Shown here: positions 35,932 to 45,077 of the stretch, one piece after another
Position numbering within the stretch: the first letter of the stretch is position 1
Layout: each line of letters begins with the position of its first letter
From: an uncultured Bacteroidales bacterium
GTDB lineage: Bacteria; Bacteroidota; Bacteroidia; Bacteroidales; P3
Assembly: GCA_905233895.1 (NCBI GenBank)
Contig: CAJOFL010000002.1
Span: 1-64,000 of the forward strand
Length of the DNA stretch: 64,000 nucleotides
Direction of reading: 5' to 3'
Notes under the pieces: generated by a model
Database searches by the model: none
What the model saw: only the letters and a program-made list of their open reading frames with translations
Told to the model about the DNA's origin: nothing
Position numbers and translations under genes: made by a program

Positions 35932-36624
35932 ATGGAAGGACTTATCCTTGCTGCTGGCCTTGGTACCCGCTTGCGGCCACTCACCAATGACCGCCCCAAG
36001 GCTCTGGTGGAGATAGAGGGGCGGACGCTGCTTGAAATCACCATGCAGCGGCTGGTGGAGGCAGGAGTGAAGCGCTGTGTTATCAACGTACACTATTTTG
36101 GCGACATGCTTATAGACTTCATCCAACGACACGAGTGGTCCTGCGAGGTTTTGGTGAGCGACGAACGTCAGTTGCTCCTCAATACCGGTGGTGCACTGAA
36201 GCATGCGGCACCACTGTTTTCGGGCAAGGAGCCTGTGCTTGTGCATAATGTCGACATTCTTTCTGATATTGACTTGTGTGCGTTGGAACGCCACCACCTC
36301 GCGAGCGGCAATCTGGTGACCCTGTGTACCAGTCGCCGCGAGACAACCCGCAAGCTGCTGTTCGACCGGAAAGGTAACCTGGCGGGCATCTATGGGCAGA
36401 TGGACGAAACTGGGCTCACTCCGCTGCCGTTCAGCGGTGTATCGATGCTGAGCCCCGAGTTATTCCCGCTCATGCCCCCCGACGACCATCCCTATCCTGT
36501 ATTCGGTTGCTATCTGGAGTTGGCCAAGAGTCACCGTATCGGTTATTTTATGCACCCGGTTGGCCGTTGGCTCGACGTGGGCACACCCGAAACCCTCGGG
36601 AAGGCCAAGTCGTTTTTTTGCTAA
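35932..36624 (+). CDS. Sugar-phosphate nucleotidyltransferase
   Basis: LILAAGLGTRLRPLTNDRPKALVEIEGRTLLE. Confidence 0.92.
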   Translation: MEGLILAAGLGTRLRPLTNDRPKALVEIEGRTLLEITMQRLVEAGVKRCVINVHYFGDMLIDFIQRHEWSCEVLVSDERQLLLNTGGALKHAAPLFSGKEPVLVHNVDILSDIDLCALERHHLASGNLVTLCTSRRETTRKLLFDRKGNLAGIYGQMDETGLTPLPFSGVSMLSPELFPLMPPDDHPYPVFGCYLELAKSHRIGYFMHPVGRWLDVGTPETLGKAKSFFC

Positions 36625-36636
36625 TCCTGTTGGCCT

Positions 36637-37302
36637 ATGCCTCATCTGCTAAGCAAGAGCAAATATGTCCGTGGCCTGCAGTGCGACAGGGCTTTGTGGC
36701 TCGATGTCCACAACCCTCGACTCGCGTGCTACACTGCCGAACAGATGCGCCGCTTCGACCGCGGCCGTGAGTTCGAGTACGCCTTCAAGGACATTTTCCC
36801 CAATGGAGTGGACATCAGTTTGGAAATGAAACGCAACGTCGACGCCTATCCTGAGCGTACTACCCAACTGTTGGAGAAAGAAGAAGAGGTGGATATCTTC
36901 GAGGCGGGTTTCCAATACGACGATGTCCTCGTGCTTGCCGACGTGGTACACAAGAACGCCGACGGCTCGCTCGACATCTACGAGGTGAAGAGTGGCACTG
37001 CACTAAGCGATACCTACAGAAACGACGCTGCAGTGCAGTATTATGTGATTTCGCACTGCCGTGTTGTGAATAGTTTCTCGTTGGTTTTCAACGACGGGAA
37101 TGGAGGTTTTATTAAAGAAGACCTTTCCTCCGACCTTGCGGAGCAGGCCTCGGAGGTGGAACATAATATCGTCGCCATGAAAGAGATACTCTTGCATGGA
37201 GAACCTGACACTCCCACTGGCCAGCACTGCCTCGACCCCTATGCCTGCCCCTATCAGCACTACTGTGCCCAAGGGGTACGGCAGTTGTCGCTTTTTTCGT
37301 GA
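36637..37302 (+). CDS. Stand-alone Cas4/DUF2779-N-like PD-(D/E)XK nuclease with candidate Fe-S cysteines
   Basis: MPHLLSKSKYVRGLQCDRALWLDVHNP, ADVV...LDIYEVKSG, AAVQYYV, C-terminal CLDPYACPYQHYC plus N-terminal Cys. Confidence 0.65.
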   Translation: MPHLLSKSKYVRGLQCDRALWLDVHNPRLACYTAEQMRRFDRGREFEYAFKDIFPNGVDISLEMKRNVDAYPERTTQLLEKEEEVDIFEAGFQYDDVLVLADVVHKNADGSLDIYEVKSGTALSDTYRNDAAVQYYVISHCRVVNSFSLVFNDGNGGFIKEDLSSDLAEQASEVEHNIVAMKEILLHGEPDTPTGQHCLDPYACPYQHYCAQGVRQLSLFS

Positions 37303-37303
37303 T

Positions 37304-37413
37304 GACTCCGTATCAGGTCCGAGATGACTCCGTGTTAAGTCCGTCTTAAGCCGGTATCACAATGCTGCGGAGTGCTACCTGCCCCTATGTTATCACGGTG
37401 TTATTTGCATGAT
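37304..37413. repeat. Family B 11-bp-periodic array, copy 1 (10 units)
   Basis: GACTCCGTATC AGGTCCGAGAT GACTCCGTGTT AAGTCCGTCTT AAGCCGGTATC ACAATGCTGCG GAGTGCTACCT GCCCCTATGTT ATCACGGTGTT ATTTGCATGAT. Confidence 0.8.
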
Positions 37414-37512
37414 AGGTGCTACCGGATAGTTACCAATTTCTCAATCGTATCAAAGAACTCTTTGGGTTTTGAAGTTGGTACAAAGGTAAGAATGTTGTCC
37501 GAAATGGCAAAA

Positions 37513-37539
37513 AAAAGATACGCATAATGCGTATCTTTT
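37513..37539 (-). terminator. Perfect inverted repeat AAAAGATACGCAT-A-ATGCGTATCTTTT, intrinsic terminator for the minus-strand gene
   Basis: 13-bp perfect arms; minus-strand reading is followed by an uninterrupted T run. Confidence 0.8.
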
Positions 37540-37607
37540 AGTTTATCGGCTAGTAATGGCCAGTTTGAAACCCCGAGTTACGCATAAGAATCTGCGTAAC
37601 CCAATTC

Positions 37608-37647
37608 ACCGGTAACCTGGTAACCGGTAACCTGGTAACCGGTAACT
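37608..37647. repeat. GGTAACCTGGTAACC palindromic tandem repeat (15-bp period)
   Basis: caccggtaacctggtaaccggtaacctggtaaccggtaac; related short version at 62859. Confidence 0.85.
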
Positions 37648-37657
37648 TCGTCTCTTT

Positions 37658-38485
37658 TTACTCTACCGGGAAGGCGATTTCGCGCTCGATGACCTGATAG
37701 GGCACGTTGTTGCGGTAGATGGTCTGGCGCACCCAGTTGTCGTCCTCGTCGTACTCGTAAACGTAGCTGTGCTTCCAGTTGAGGTGCTCGTCATAGTTGA
37801 ACGAGCTGACTTCGATGAGGTTGTCGTGGTCGTCATAGTAGTATGTGGTCAGTGCCGAAAGGAACTCGTCGGCATCATAGAAACGCCACTCGATGCGGTT
37901 GCCGCGGGCGTCGTATTTGTAGAGGTAGTGCTGCATCAACTCGCCGTCGCGGTTGTAGAACTCCATTTCGGTGCAGTTGCCGTACTGATCGTACTTGTAG
38001 GTGCGCTTTTCGGTCATCTCGCCGTCAGCGTCGAAACTCTGTTCCTCGACCTTCAGACCGTTCTGGAACTTCGAACTTTCCTTCTTGGTCATCTGGTTGC
38101 CGAGAAAGACGGTGCGCTCGATACGGTTTCCGTCGCGGTCGTTGAGGTAGGCGGTACGGCCGGTGAGCATCTTCTCGCGGTTGTACTCGTTCCAACCCAA
38201 GCTGTAACCGTTGACGTCGAAGAAGTAGCTGTACCAGGTGTAGTCGTCGGCCTTGGTGCGGAACTTGTCGGCGAAGTTGCCGCGCTTGTCGAAGGTTATG
38301 CTGTCGATGCAGATGAGCTGACGGCCGCCATTGGCACCCCCACGTAGGTTGTAGGTGTACTCAATCACATAGATTGCATTGCCGTGGATGCCCATTTCGG
38401 TGCGCGAGTTCTTACGCGGACGAGGGCCTGCAATTGCAGTGCCTGCAATGAGCAGGACGAGAATCAGAGCGATATTTTTCTTCAT
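37658..38485 (-). CDS. Secreted protein with RHS-like YxYDxxGN repeats
   Basis: Repeats YKYDQYGNCTEMEFYNRDGEL, YKYDARGNRIEWRFYDADEFL, YYYDDHDNLIEVSSFNYDEHL; start set inside the track ORF because the -7 box 38508..38515 overlaps the track start. Confidence 0.7.
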   Translation of the reverse strand: MKKNIALILVLLIAGTAIAGPRPRKNSRTEMGIHGNAIYVIEYTYNLRGGANGGRQLICIDSITFDKRGNFADKFRTKADDYTWYSYFFDVNGYSLGWNEYNREKMLTGRTAYLNDRDGNRIERTVFLGNQMTKKESSKFQNGLKVEEQSFDADGEMTEKRTYKYDQYGNCTEMEFYNRDGELMQHYLYKYDARGNRIEWRFYDADEFLSALTTYYYDDHDNLIEVSSFNYDEHLNWKHSYVYEYDEDDNWVRQTIYRNNVPYQVIEREIAFPVE

Positions 38486-38507
38486 GGTTTTCATTGTTTT
38501 CAAAATG

Positions 38508-38515
38508 CAAAGATA
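38508..38515 (-). promoter_or_regulatory. -7 box TATCTTTG
   Basis: CAAAGATA on +, just upstream of 37658..38485. Confidence 0.45.
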
Positions 38516-38551
38516 CAACTTTTTCCTAAATCTAACGCAATTTATGTTGAA

Positions 38552-40030
38552 TTATTGTTTTGATGTGTCGTTTTTCTTATCTTTGCGGACGAAAAAGAGG
38601 ATGCCCAGTGCTAGGGTGATAGCGGCGGAAATGGCGTAGCCAGCAGGGCGGGGGAGTAAGCTCCCGAGCCCCTCTTTGTAGGCAACAAGGAGGAAACTGA
38701 CGGTCACCATGCTCATGAAGAGGGCCGGGATAAGAGTAATCCAGTACCAGCCGCCTTTCTTCAGGCGGGCGAGGAAAACTGTGACGGCCCACAACGTTAC
38801 CATAGCAAGCACTTGGTTGGCCCATGAGAAATAGCGCCAGATATAGTCGAAACCGGCGGGGTTGGCCAGCGAGAATACCAGCAGGGCGGCAGCCAGCACA
38901 AAGACAGGCAGTGCCACCAGCAGTCGCTTGGGTACGGGCTTCTGGTCTACATGCATAAAGTCGGCCACAATAAGGCGTGCCGACCGTAGGGCGGTATCGC
39001 CGCTGGTGACAGCTGCGCTTACCACACCGAGAATGGTAATGAAGGCTATGACGGGCGGGAACCAGCTGTTGGCTATCACTCCCACCATCGCGGCGCCGCT
39101 CTTACCGAGGCACAGTTCCGGATGGTCGTGGAAGAAATAGGCTGCAGCGGCAGCCCAGATGAGGGCCACAACGCCTTCGGCAATCATTGCGCCATAGAAG
39201 ATGGGTCGAGCCTGCTTCTCGTTCACCATGCAGCGCGCCATAAGAGGCGACTGTGTGGCGTGGAATCCGCTGATGGCGCCACAGGCAATCGAGATGAACA
39301 TCATCGGGAAGATGGGGTTTGTATCGGCTTTCGGGTGGCTGTTCTCCAAGCCTTCCCACACCTCGCGAAGGGGCACCTGATAGACTACAAAGGCAACAAC
39401 AATGGCCAGCGCCATAGCCAGCAACAGGATTCCGAACACAGGGTATATCTTGCCTATAATCTTGTCAATGGGCAGCAGGGTGGCCAGCAGGTAGTAGACG
39501 AAAATGAGTATCACCCAGAAGTATTGGATGACATTGTGGTCGATATGGCGCAACCCCTCGGGAACGAAGATGTCCTGGGTGAGTAGGGTGGCGGGGGTGT
39601 TGACAAACACTGCTCCCACTAGAATCATAAGCACCACGGTGAATCCGCGCATGAACTGCTTCATACCGTTGCCCAGATAGCGTCCGTGGATTTCAGGCAG
39701 CGAGGCGCCGTCCTGACGGATGGAAATGAAGCCAGCGATGAAGTCGTGCACTGCGCCGGCGAATATACATCCAAACACAATCCAGAGGTACGAGGCGGTT
39801 CCGAACTGAGCCCCCATCACGGCGCCAATAATTGGGCCAACACCCGCGATGTTGAGAAACTGGATGAGGAAGATGCGCCACGGTTTCATCGGTACATAGT
39901 CCACCCCATCGGGGTGCGCTACTGCCGGCGTCACACGTTGCGGGTCGACTCCTATCACACGCTCTATTAGTTTCGAGTACAGCCAGTAACCTAGCACCAG
40001 CAGTACGATAGCGATAATAAAAGATACCAT
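38552..40030 (-). CDS. cstA: Carbon starvation protein CstA family
   Basis: GVDYVPMKPWRIFLIQFLNIAGVGPIIGAVMGAQFGTASYLWIVFGCIFAGAVHDF, FHATQSPLMARC. Confidence 0.93.
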   Translation of the reverse strand: MVSFIIAIVLLVLGYWLYSKLIERVIGVDPQRVTPAVAHPDGVDYVPMKPWRIFLIQFLNIAGVGPIIGAVMGAQFGTASYLWIVFGCIFAGAVHDFIAGFISIRQDGASLPEIHGRYLGNGMKQFMRGFTVVLMILVGAVFVNTPATLLTQDIFVPEGLRHIDHNVIQYFWVILIFVYYLLATLLPIDKIIGKIYPVFGILLLAMALAIVVAFVVYQVPLREVWEGLENSHPKADTNPIFPMMFISIACGAISGFHATQSPLMARCMVNEKQARPIFYGAMIAEGVVALIWAAAAAYFFHDHPELCLGKSGAAMVGVIANSWFPPVIAFITILGVVSAAVTSGDTALRSARLIVADFMHVDQKPVPKRLLVALPVFVLAAALLVFSLANPAGFDYIWRYFSWANQVLAMVTLWAVTVFLARLKKGGWYWITLIPALFMSMVTVSFLLVAYKEGLGSLLPRPAGYAISAAITLALGILFFVRKDKKNDTSKQ

Positions 40031-40055
40031 AATTTTGATATTTGATTTTTAGTTT

Positions 40056-42611
40056 TCATTTCTCACGGTCTGCAACCAAAACAGCCAACCGCGACAACGC
40101 TTCCTCTGCAAACTCTTCTGCACGTTCGCCGAACAGGATCCTGGCCCACGCCATATCTATCTCGCGCAGTCTCGGTTGGCGGAGATTTATAAACTCGTTG
40201 ATTGGAGTGGCAGTTATTATTGCCCGCTGTTCATTTGTCAATTGGTTGGTGATGGGAACATGCAATGTCTCATAGTCTTCCTTCTCCAGTTTTCGCAATC
40301 CTTTTCGATTGTTGCCATAGGCTTCGCATTCTAGTTGGTAGAATACGGAGGCGAACCACGATGCCAGCAATCTGGCTCGTTCCTTATCGGCTTGGATTAC
40401 GAAGAAATTGGTCGACACATAGGTTGGTTTCTCGGTAATAAACACTCGTCCGTTGCTTCGAATCATTCTTGGAAGCAACACGCAGTCTGCAGGAGAGATA
40501 TGCCCAGATTCCATTTTCAGAGTTTTGATATATTCCTGCATTGATTTGTTGTCTTGCCGTTGTTTCTTACCTTTGGAATTCTCGGACTGCATTATTTCTT
40601 TGACATGGTTTTCAATCTCGCTGTCATCCATTCCAGCCACATTCACAAATAATGAATCCCCGTCGCCTATGAATAAGTCTTTATATTTGGCGTTGTTAAC
40701 CCCAGGGGCGGTATGCCCTTTCAAAGAGTCCTTAATTGTAAGTGTGGAATCAGGCTTCAAGAAGAGCAATTTCGTACATCCGCTGTTTCCTACTTTCCCG
40801 CGCAAATAGCTGTACTCACTTCCTTTCAGTGTTGCTAGGCATTTCGCAGTATTCAAGTTGTACTTGATGAAATTCTGTGCTGATTCCCTTGTCATATTGC
40901 CGATATGCCATCCAGATGCAATTGTGTCCTGAAGTTCCTTCACGGGTATCAATGCACCTTCAAACTGCTGGTTGATATTTTCAAGTCCGCTTCGGCTAAA
41001 GTTCGAGTTCAGTGCTTCTTTGATTGAGACTGTATCAATTTCAGAAAGTATCTCATTGCTGTATAGGTAGCGTATGTTTTCTGGATGAGAACCCTTTATT
41101 CCGATAAGGACAGAGGTGTTTTGTGCTACATCTTCAAACAGGTTTTCTTGCGGATATGTGAAAATCATCTGCAGACCAAAATCGTCCAGCAGCATTCTTC
41201 GGATAGCGACGCTGGCGTCACCGCGCGTTGTTAAGTGGGTGTTCGGTATGATTGTGGCTATAATTGTATCCTCTTTTGCTAAAGCAGACACCAGTTCCAC
41301 AAAAGGTCCTTCCAGCGGCATCTGGCCGCCTATTGTTGTTGGCTCGGACTTTTTTGCACTACGAATCCTTTGGTACAGTTTTGCTTTCCGTTCAGTGCAG
41401 TAGACACCCACTGCCGACAAATATGGGGGATTCATCACTATAATCCTGACATTGTCAAAGCTCGAGGCTGGCATGTCGGCAATGTTCATTGCTGTGATAC
41501 TGGCAGTGTTGTTCTTTTCAACCGTCGAAGCGAACTTTAGTCCAATGCGGAGCGATAGCAATTGTAGTAGTTTGTCATTGATGTCGTTGGCTACTATCTG
41601 TGATGGAGTAATATTGTTGAATACGTTCAGCGCGGCACAAATCAAACTGCCGCTTCCTGCGGCGGGATCCATAATCTTTTCGTTGGCACCGAGTTCACCT
41701 GTCACACTCTTTACAATCCACATTATGGCATTTGCAAGCTCGGTGTCGGTAGGTACCTCACCCTCGTGCCGATGTCTCTCCGAAATAACACGGTGCATGA
41801 TATTGGCTAGTTCGTCGGCATCCACATATGTTCTGCCCAGTTCGTATAGTTGGTTGAGGAGGACCTTGCTCGTATGTATATTGCGGTCGTCGGTGTCAGA
41901 AGACTGCGAGAATATGTCAGAAAAGTTGATTTTCAGAGCCTCTCGGCATACAAGGTCGACCTTGTTGGATAGTTTTGATATGGTTCTCAGACCTTTGCGG
42001 TTGATTTTTGAGAACGAGCCACGGATATACTCGTAGAAAAGTCCTGCCAGTGTCTTGTTCCATTCTGACTTGCTGTCCTTCCTGTCCTGTATTTCGTCGA
42101 CAAAACTTTTGAATGTGAGCAGGTAACGGCCGCTGTCATTGATTATTGTCGTCAACAAGTGGGCATAATGGGCGGTCAAGTCTGCCATAAAGGTCGTCTT
42201 GTCAACTTCATGGAACCGGTGGGTCATTGTAATGCCCGGTTCGATAATCTGTTCGTAAACGTTGGGCCGCCCCTGATCGTATTTGAACAAGCAGGAACTC
42301 TCCAGATTGGTCAATATGTAGTATTTGCTTTCCAGTTCGGCATCGCGCATGGACTGTACATAACTCATTGCCTGAAACTGGTAGCGTGTGCTGTTGACTG
42401 CGGCAACGGTACGCTTGACTTCAACCACACACAATATCTTGTTGGTGGCTTTGTTCGCGACAACTACATCCATTTCGATAGTGCCTACATGCCTGTGGTG
42501 CTGAACCTCATAGATATTTTCGAGATGTAACTTCTGCAAAGCCCCTTCGAAGGCTTCGATGCATACTGGGTGAAATCGCTCAACTTCTTTGTCTGTATTA
42601 GTCAGCCACAT
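40056..42611 (-). CDS. N6-adenine DNA methyltransferase with possible N-terminal PD-(D/E)XK nuclease motif (type IIG/IIL- or I-like)
   Basis: N-term EMDVVVANKATNKILCVVEVKRT; motif I IMDPAAGSGSLICAAL; motif IV IVMNPPYLSAVG; C-terminal TRD-like region. Confidence 0.8.
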   Translation of the reverse strand: MWLTNTDKEVERFHPVCIEAFEGALQKLHLENIYEVQHHRHVGTIEMDVVVANKATNKILCVVEVKRTVAAVNSTRYQFQAMSYVQSMRDAELESKYYILTNLESSCLFKYDQGRPNVYEQIIEPGITMTHRFHEVDKTTFMADLTAHYAHLLTTIINDSGRYLLTFKSFVDEIQDRKDSKSEWNKTLAGLFYEYIRGSFSKINRKGLRTISKLSNKVDLVCREALKINFSDIFSQSSDTDDRNIHTSKVLLNQLYELGRTYVDADELANIMHRVISERHRHEGEVPTDTELANAIMWIVKSVTGELGANEKIMDPAAGSGSLICAALNVFNNITPSQIVANDINDKLLQLLSLRIGLKFASTVEKNNTASITAMNIADMPASSFDNVRIIVMNPPYLSAVGVYCTERKAKLYQRIRSAKKSEPTTIGGQMPLEGPFVELVSALAKEDTIIATIIPNTHLTTRGDASVAIRRMLLDDFGLQMIFTYPQENLFEDVAQNTSVLIGIKGSHPENIRYLYSNEILSEIDTVSIKEALNSNFSRSGLENINQQFEGALIPVKELQDTIASGWHIGNMTRESAQNFIKYNLNTAKCLATLKGSEYSYLRGKVGNSGCTKLLFLKPDSTLTIKDSLKGHTAPGVNNAKYKDLFIGDGDSLFVNVAGMDDSEIENHVKEIMQSENSKGKKQRQDNKSMQEYIKTLKMESGHISPADCVLLPRMIRSNGRVFITEKPTYVSTNFFVIQADKERARLLASWFASVFYQLECEAYGNNRKGLRKLEKEDYETLHVPITNQLTNEQRAIITATPINEFINLRQPRLREIDMAWARILFGERAEEFAEEALSRLAVLVADREK

Positions 42612-42612
42612 A

Positions 42613-43635
42613 TCATTTGAGATATTCTTTCAGTTTTGATGCCAGTACATAAGCCAGTTTAGGTGGTACGGCATTCCCCACTATCAAGTTTTTACCCTGT
42701 TTGGATGTTGATACAAACTCATAGTTGTCGGGGAAGGTCTGCAGGCGCATTGCTTCCCTTAAGGTTATTATACGGTCGTACTTGTAGTGGATGTTGCATC
42801 CGACATTAGGCCGGTTGAAGTAGGTGTTAATCGTGTATGCAGGCTTGTCGTGCCGCATGCGGCCGTAGCAGGTTGTATGGCCGCCTTCTCGTTTCAGACG
42901 TCGTATCCTTGCTGACGGAACGTCGTCGGGGATGTCCATATAGTTGCCCCCAGGTTTGACATGGGCGCAGATGTATTTGTCCAGCTGGCTCATCGTGGGA
43001 TATTCGTGTTCTGTCACCATCTCTGAAGTGCCAACTTCGGGCAAATCGCCTATGGCACTCTCCACGCAAACATACTTGTGTTTGCCATTGGCTCCGTCTT
43101 CTGAATGTGTTGTTTCCGGGAATACAAATTTGCCTTTCTTTAATCCAACGATAATCACGCGTTTCCTTAATTGCGGAATGCCGTACTCGGCTGCGTTTAC
43201 CAGTTTCCAGGTGACGTTGTATCCAATCTTGCCGAATGCTTTCAGTAATTTATCTATAATCTTGTTGCCTTTACTGTCCTTAGCCGACAAAAGCCCTATT
43301 ACGTTCTCGAACAGGAATGCTTTTGGGGATAGTTTTTTGATTATATCCAGATAGCGCCATACAAGTTGGCCACGGGCGTCGTCACACTGCCTTTTGCCGG
43401 CAAGGGAGAACGATTGGCACGGAGGTCCACCGATTACCACGTCGGCATGTGGGATTATGTTTATGTCGACAGCCATGAGGTCACCACAAAATATCTCATC
43501 GCCTACATTTTTTTTGTAGGTGTTGACGGCATCCTTATTGTTGTCGATGGCCCATATAATATCATAACCGGCTTGCTTGAAGCCGAGGTCGAGACCGCCA
43601 CCTCCTGAGAATAGACTGACAACCTTATTTCCCAT
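42613..43635 (-). CDS. C5-cytosine DNA methyltransferase
   Basis: VVSLFSGGGGLDLGFKQAGYD, GGPPCQSFSLAGKR, ENVIGLL, LRKRVIIVGL, GNAVPPKLAYVLA: complete motif set. Confidence 0.95.
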   Translation of the reverse strand: MGNKVVSLFSGGGGLDLGFKQAGYDIIWAIDNNKDAVNTYKKNVGDEIFCGDLMAVDINIIPHADVVIGGPPCQSFSLAGKRQCDDARGQLVWRYLDIIKKLSPKAFLFENVIGLLSAKDSKGNKIIDKLLKAFGKIGYNVTWKLVNAAEYGIPQLRKRVIIVGLKKGKFVFPETTHSEDGANGKHKYVCVESAIGDLPEVGTSEMVTEHEYPTMSQLDKYICAHVKPGGNYMDIPDDVPSARIRRLKREGGHTTCYGRMRHDKPAYTINTYFNRPNVGCNIHYKYDRIITLREAMRLQTFPDNYEFVSTSKQGKNLIVGNAVPPKLAYVLASKLKEYLK

Positions 43636-45070
43636 AGCCGTTGAGACGTTTGTTTTTCAGGTTATCGTATTGTTTGCGGACATTGCGAGTGCCGAAATAT
43701 GGATAGAGCAGGTCGGATATTCGGTCTATGGCCGTTGTGTCAGAGGTGGCGATAAGTTCTTGGGCCATCGACACAAGCAGGCTTTGGTCGTCTTGATTGA
43801 TGGATTCAATGGCCGGTATTACAATGTCGTCCAAATCATACTTTTGGATTTTGAGAACACCGCTGCCATAAGTCTTTCCGCAACGTTCCAGCTGAGCATA
43901 TACATGATAGTTGTTAAGTAGGGCGAAAAGTAGCAAGGGATTGTGTTTGGATGTTATCATGTAGAAGTTGTCACGCACATTACGCTTGCCGTCGTTCAGG
44001 ATGAACCGTATGTTCTTCCGCACGATATATGGGAACACAATCTGTGCAGCATCAGGCACTGGGATTAGATACCATGTATCGTTGCGTTCAATCATTCTCT
44101 TCAATGCCTTTGGTCTCCCCTGCTTTACGATTTCTGCGGCGCAGTTCTGTAGGTAATCACGTTCCTCGTTGTTCAGCCGACATGTCTTGGAAAGGGCTAA
44201 CAGTTTGTCTGTCTTGCAATGCTTAGTGGAATAACCGTTGATATTCCTTGGCGATGATACTATTCCCGCAAGATGGCATTGTGATATTAACGGCGGGTTG
44301 ACAAATATCCTGTTTGCCCCAGTGGTAATCCCGCGCCGTATTGTCGCTATAGATTTGAGCTGCACAAGGCCTTTGGAATGTTTTGTTTTAGGTTTGCGAT
44401 TCCCCTTGACCGATAGAGTATCACCGTCAATATACAGATGCTTGTATGCGGGAGTCTTGTGCAATCCTTTAACAAACTTTAGTATACATACATCCACCAT
44501 TGGAGAGCCTTCGAAGGGGTTGCCTTTGATTTCAATGAAGTCGGTAATGCTTCCGTTGTGATGCAACTGCTCCTGGAACTGGCGTCCGACTGGGGTATTG
44601 ACCCATGTGTTGGGGAAGATGGCTATCAGCTCGCCTTCGTCGCGAAGCAGCGTGACGGCCTTGAGAATGAAGTATATGTAAAGGTTAGCACGGCCAGATA
44701 CTGACATCTTTCCTTGGTTGCATACAGCTTGTAGCTTCTTTTTTGTGACTCCCAGTGGTGCAAGTGCGTCAATTTCTTCGTGGCGCACATAAGGCGGATT
44801 CATTATAATGCCGTCGTAGTGCTTCTCTATGTCGAAGAAATCCTCATGACGCAAAGTGCAGCGTTTGGAGTTTGGGTTGGCAAAATGGCGAAACGACGCT
44901 CTGTCTATTTCCACGCCATCCACGATGAAGCCAGTATTTGCAAGAAGGCTTTCCACGAAAACGCCGTGCCCGAAACATGGGTCAAGTACACGCGAATGGC
45001 CGGACAGGGAGAACAGGCTCACCATAAAGTCGGCGACGATTCTTTTCGTATATACTTGACCCAGGTTCAT
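43625..45070 (-). CDS. N6-adenine DNA methyltransferase (Eco57I/PstI-like)
   Basis: MNLGQVYTKRIVADFMVSLF, RVLDPCFGHGVFVESL, IIMNPPYVRHEEID. Confidence 0.92.
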   Translation of the reverse strand: MNLGQVYTKRIVADFMVSLFSLSGHSRVLDPCFGHGVFVESLLANTGFIVDGVEIDRASFRHFANPNSKRCTLRHEDFFDIEKHYDGIIMNPPYVRHEEIDALAPLGVTKKKLQAVCNQGKMSVSGRANLYIYFILKAVTLLRDEGELIAIFPNTWVNTPVGRQFQEQLHHNGSITDFIEIKGNPFEGSPMVDVCILKFVKGLHKTPAYKHLYIDGDTLSVKGNRKPKTKHSKGLVQLKSIATIRRGITTGANRIFVNPPLISQCHLAGIVSSPRNINGYSTKHCKTDKLLALSKTCRLNNEERDYLQNCAAEIVKQGRPKALKRMIERNDTWYLIPVPDAAQIVFPYIVRKNIRFILNDGKRNVRDNFYMITSKHNPLLLFALLNNYHVYAQLERCGKTYGSGVLKIQKYDLDDIVIPAIESINQDDQSLLVSMAQELIATSDTTAIDRISDLLYPYFGTRNVRKQYDNLKNKRLNGYGK

Positions 45071-45077
45071 CGGCTGG

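Noticed and set aside
36637-37302. Cas4-like gene beside a repeat region as a CRISPR-Cas locus
   Set aside because: The neighbouring repeat is a degenerate 11-bp periodic array without spacer structure, and no Cas1, Cas2 or effector genes are in the window.
40056-45070. DISARM
   Set aside because: No helicase, DUF1998 or PLD-domain genes beside the methyltransferases.
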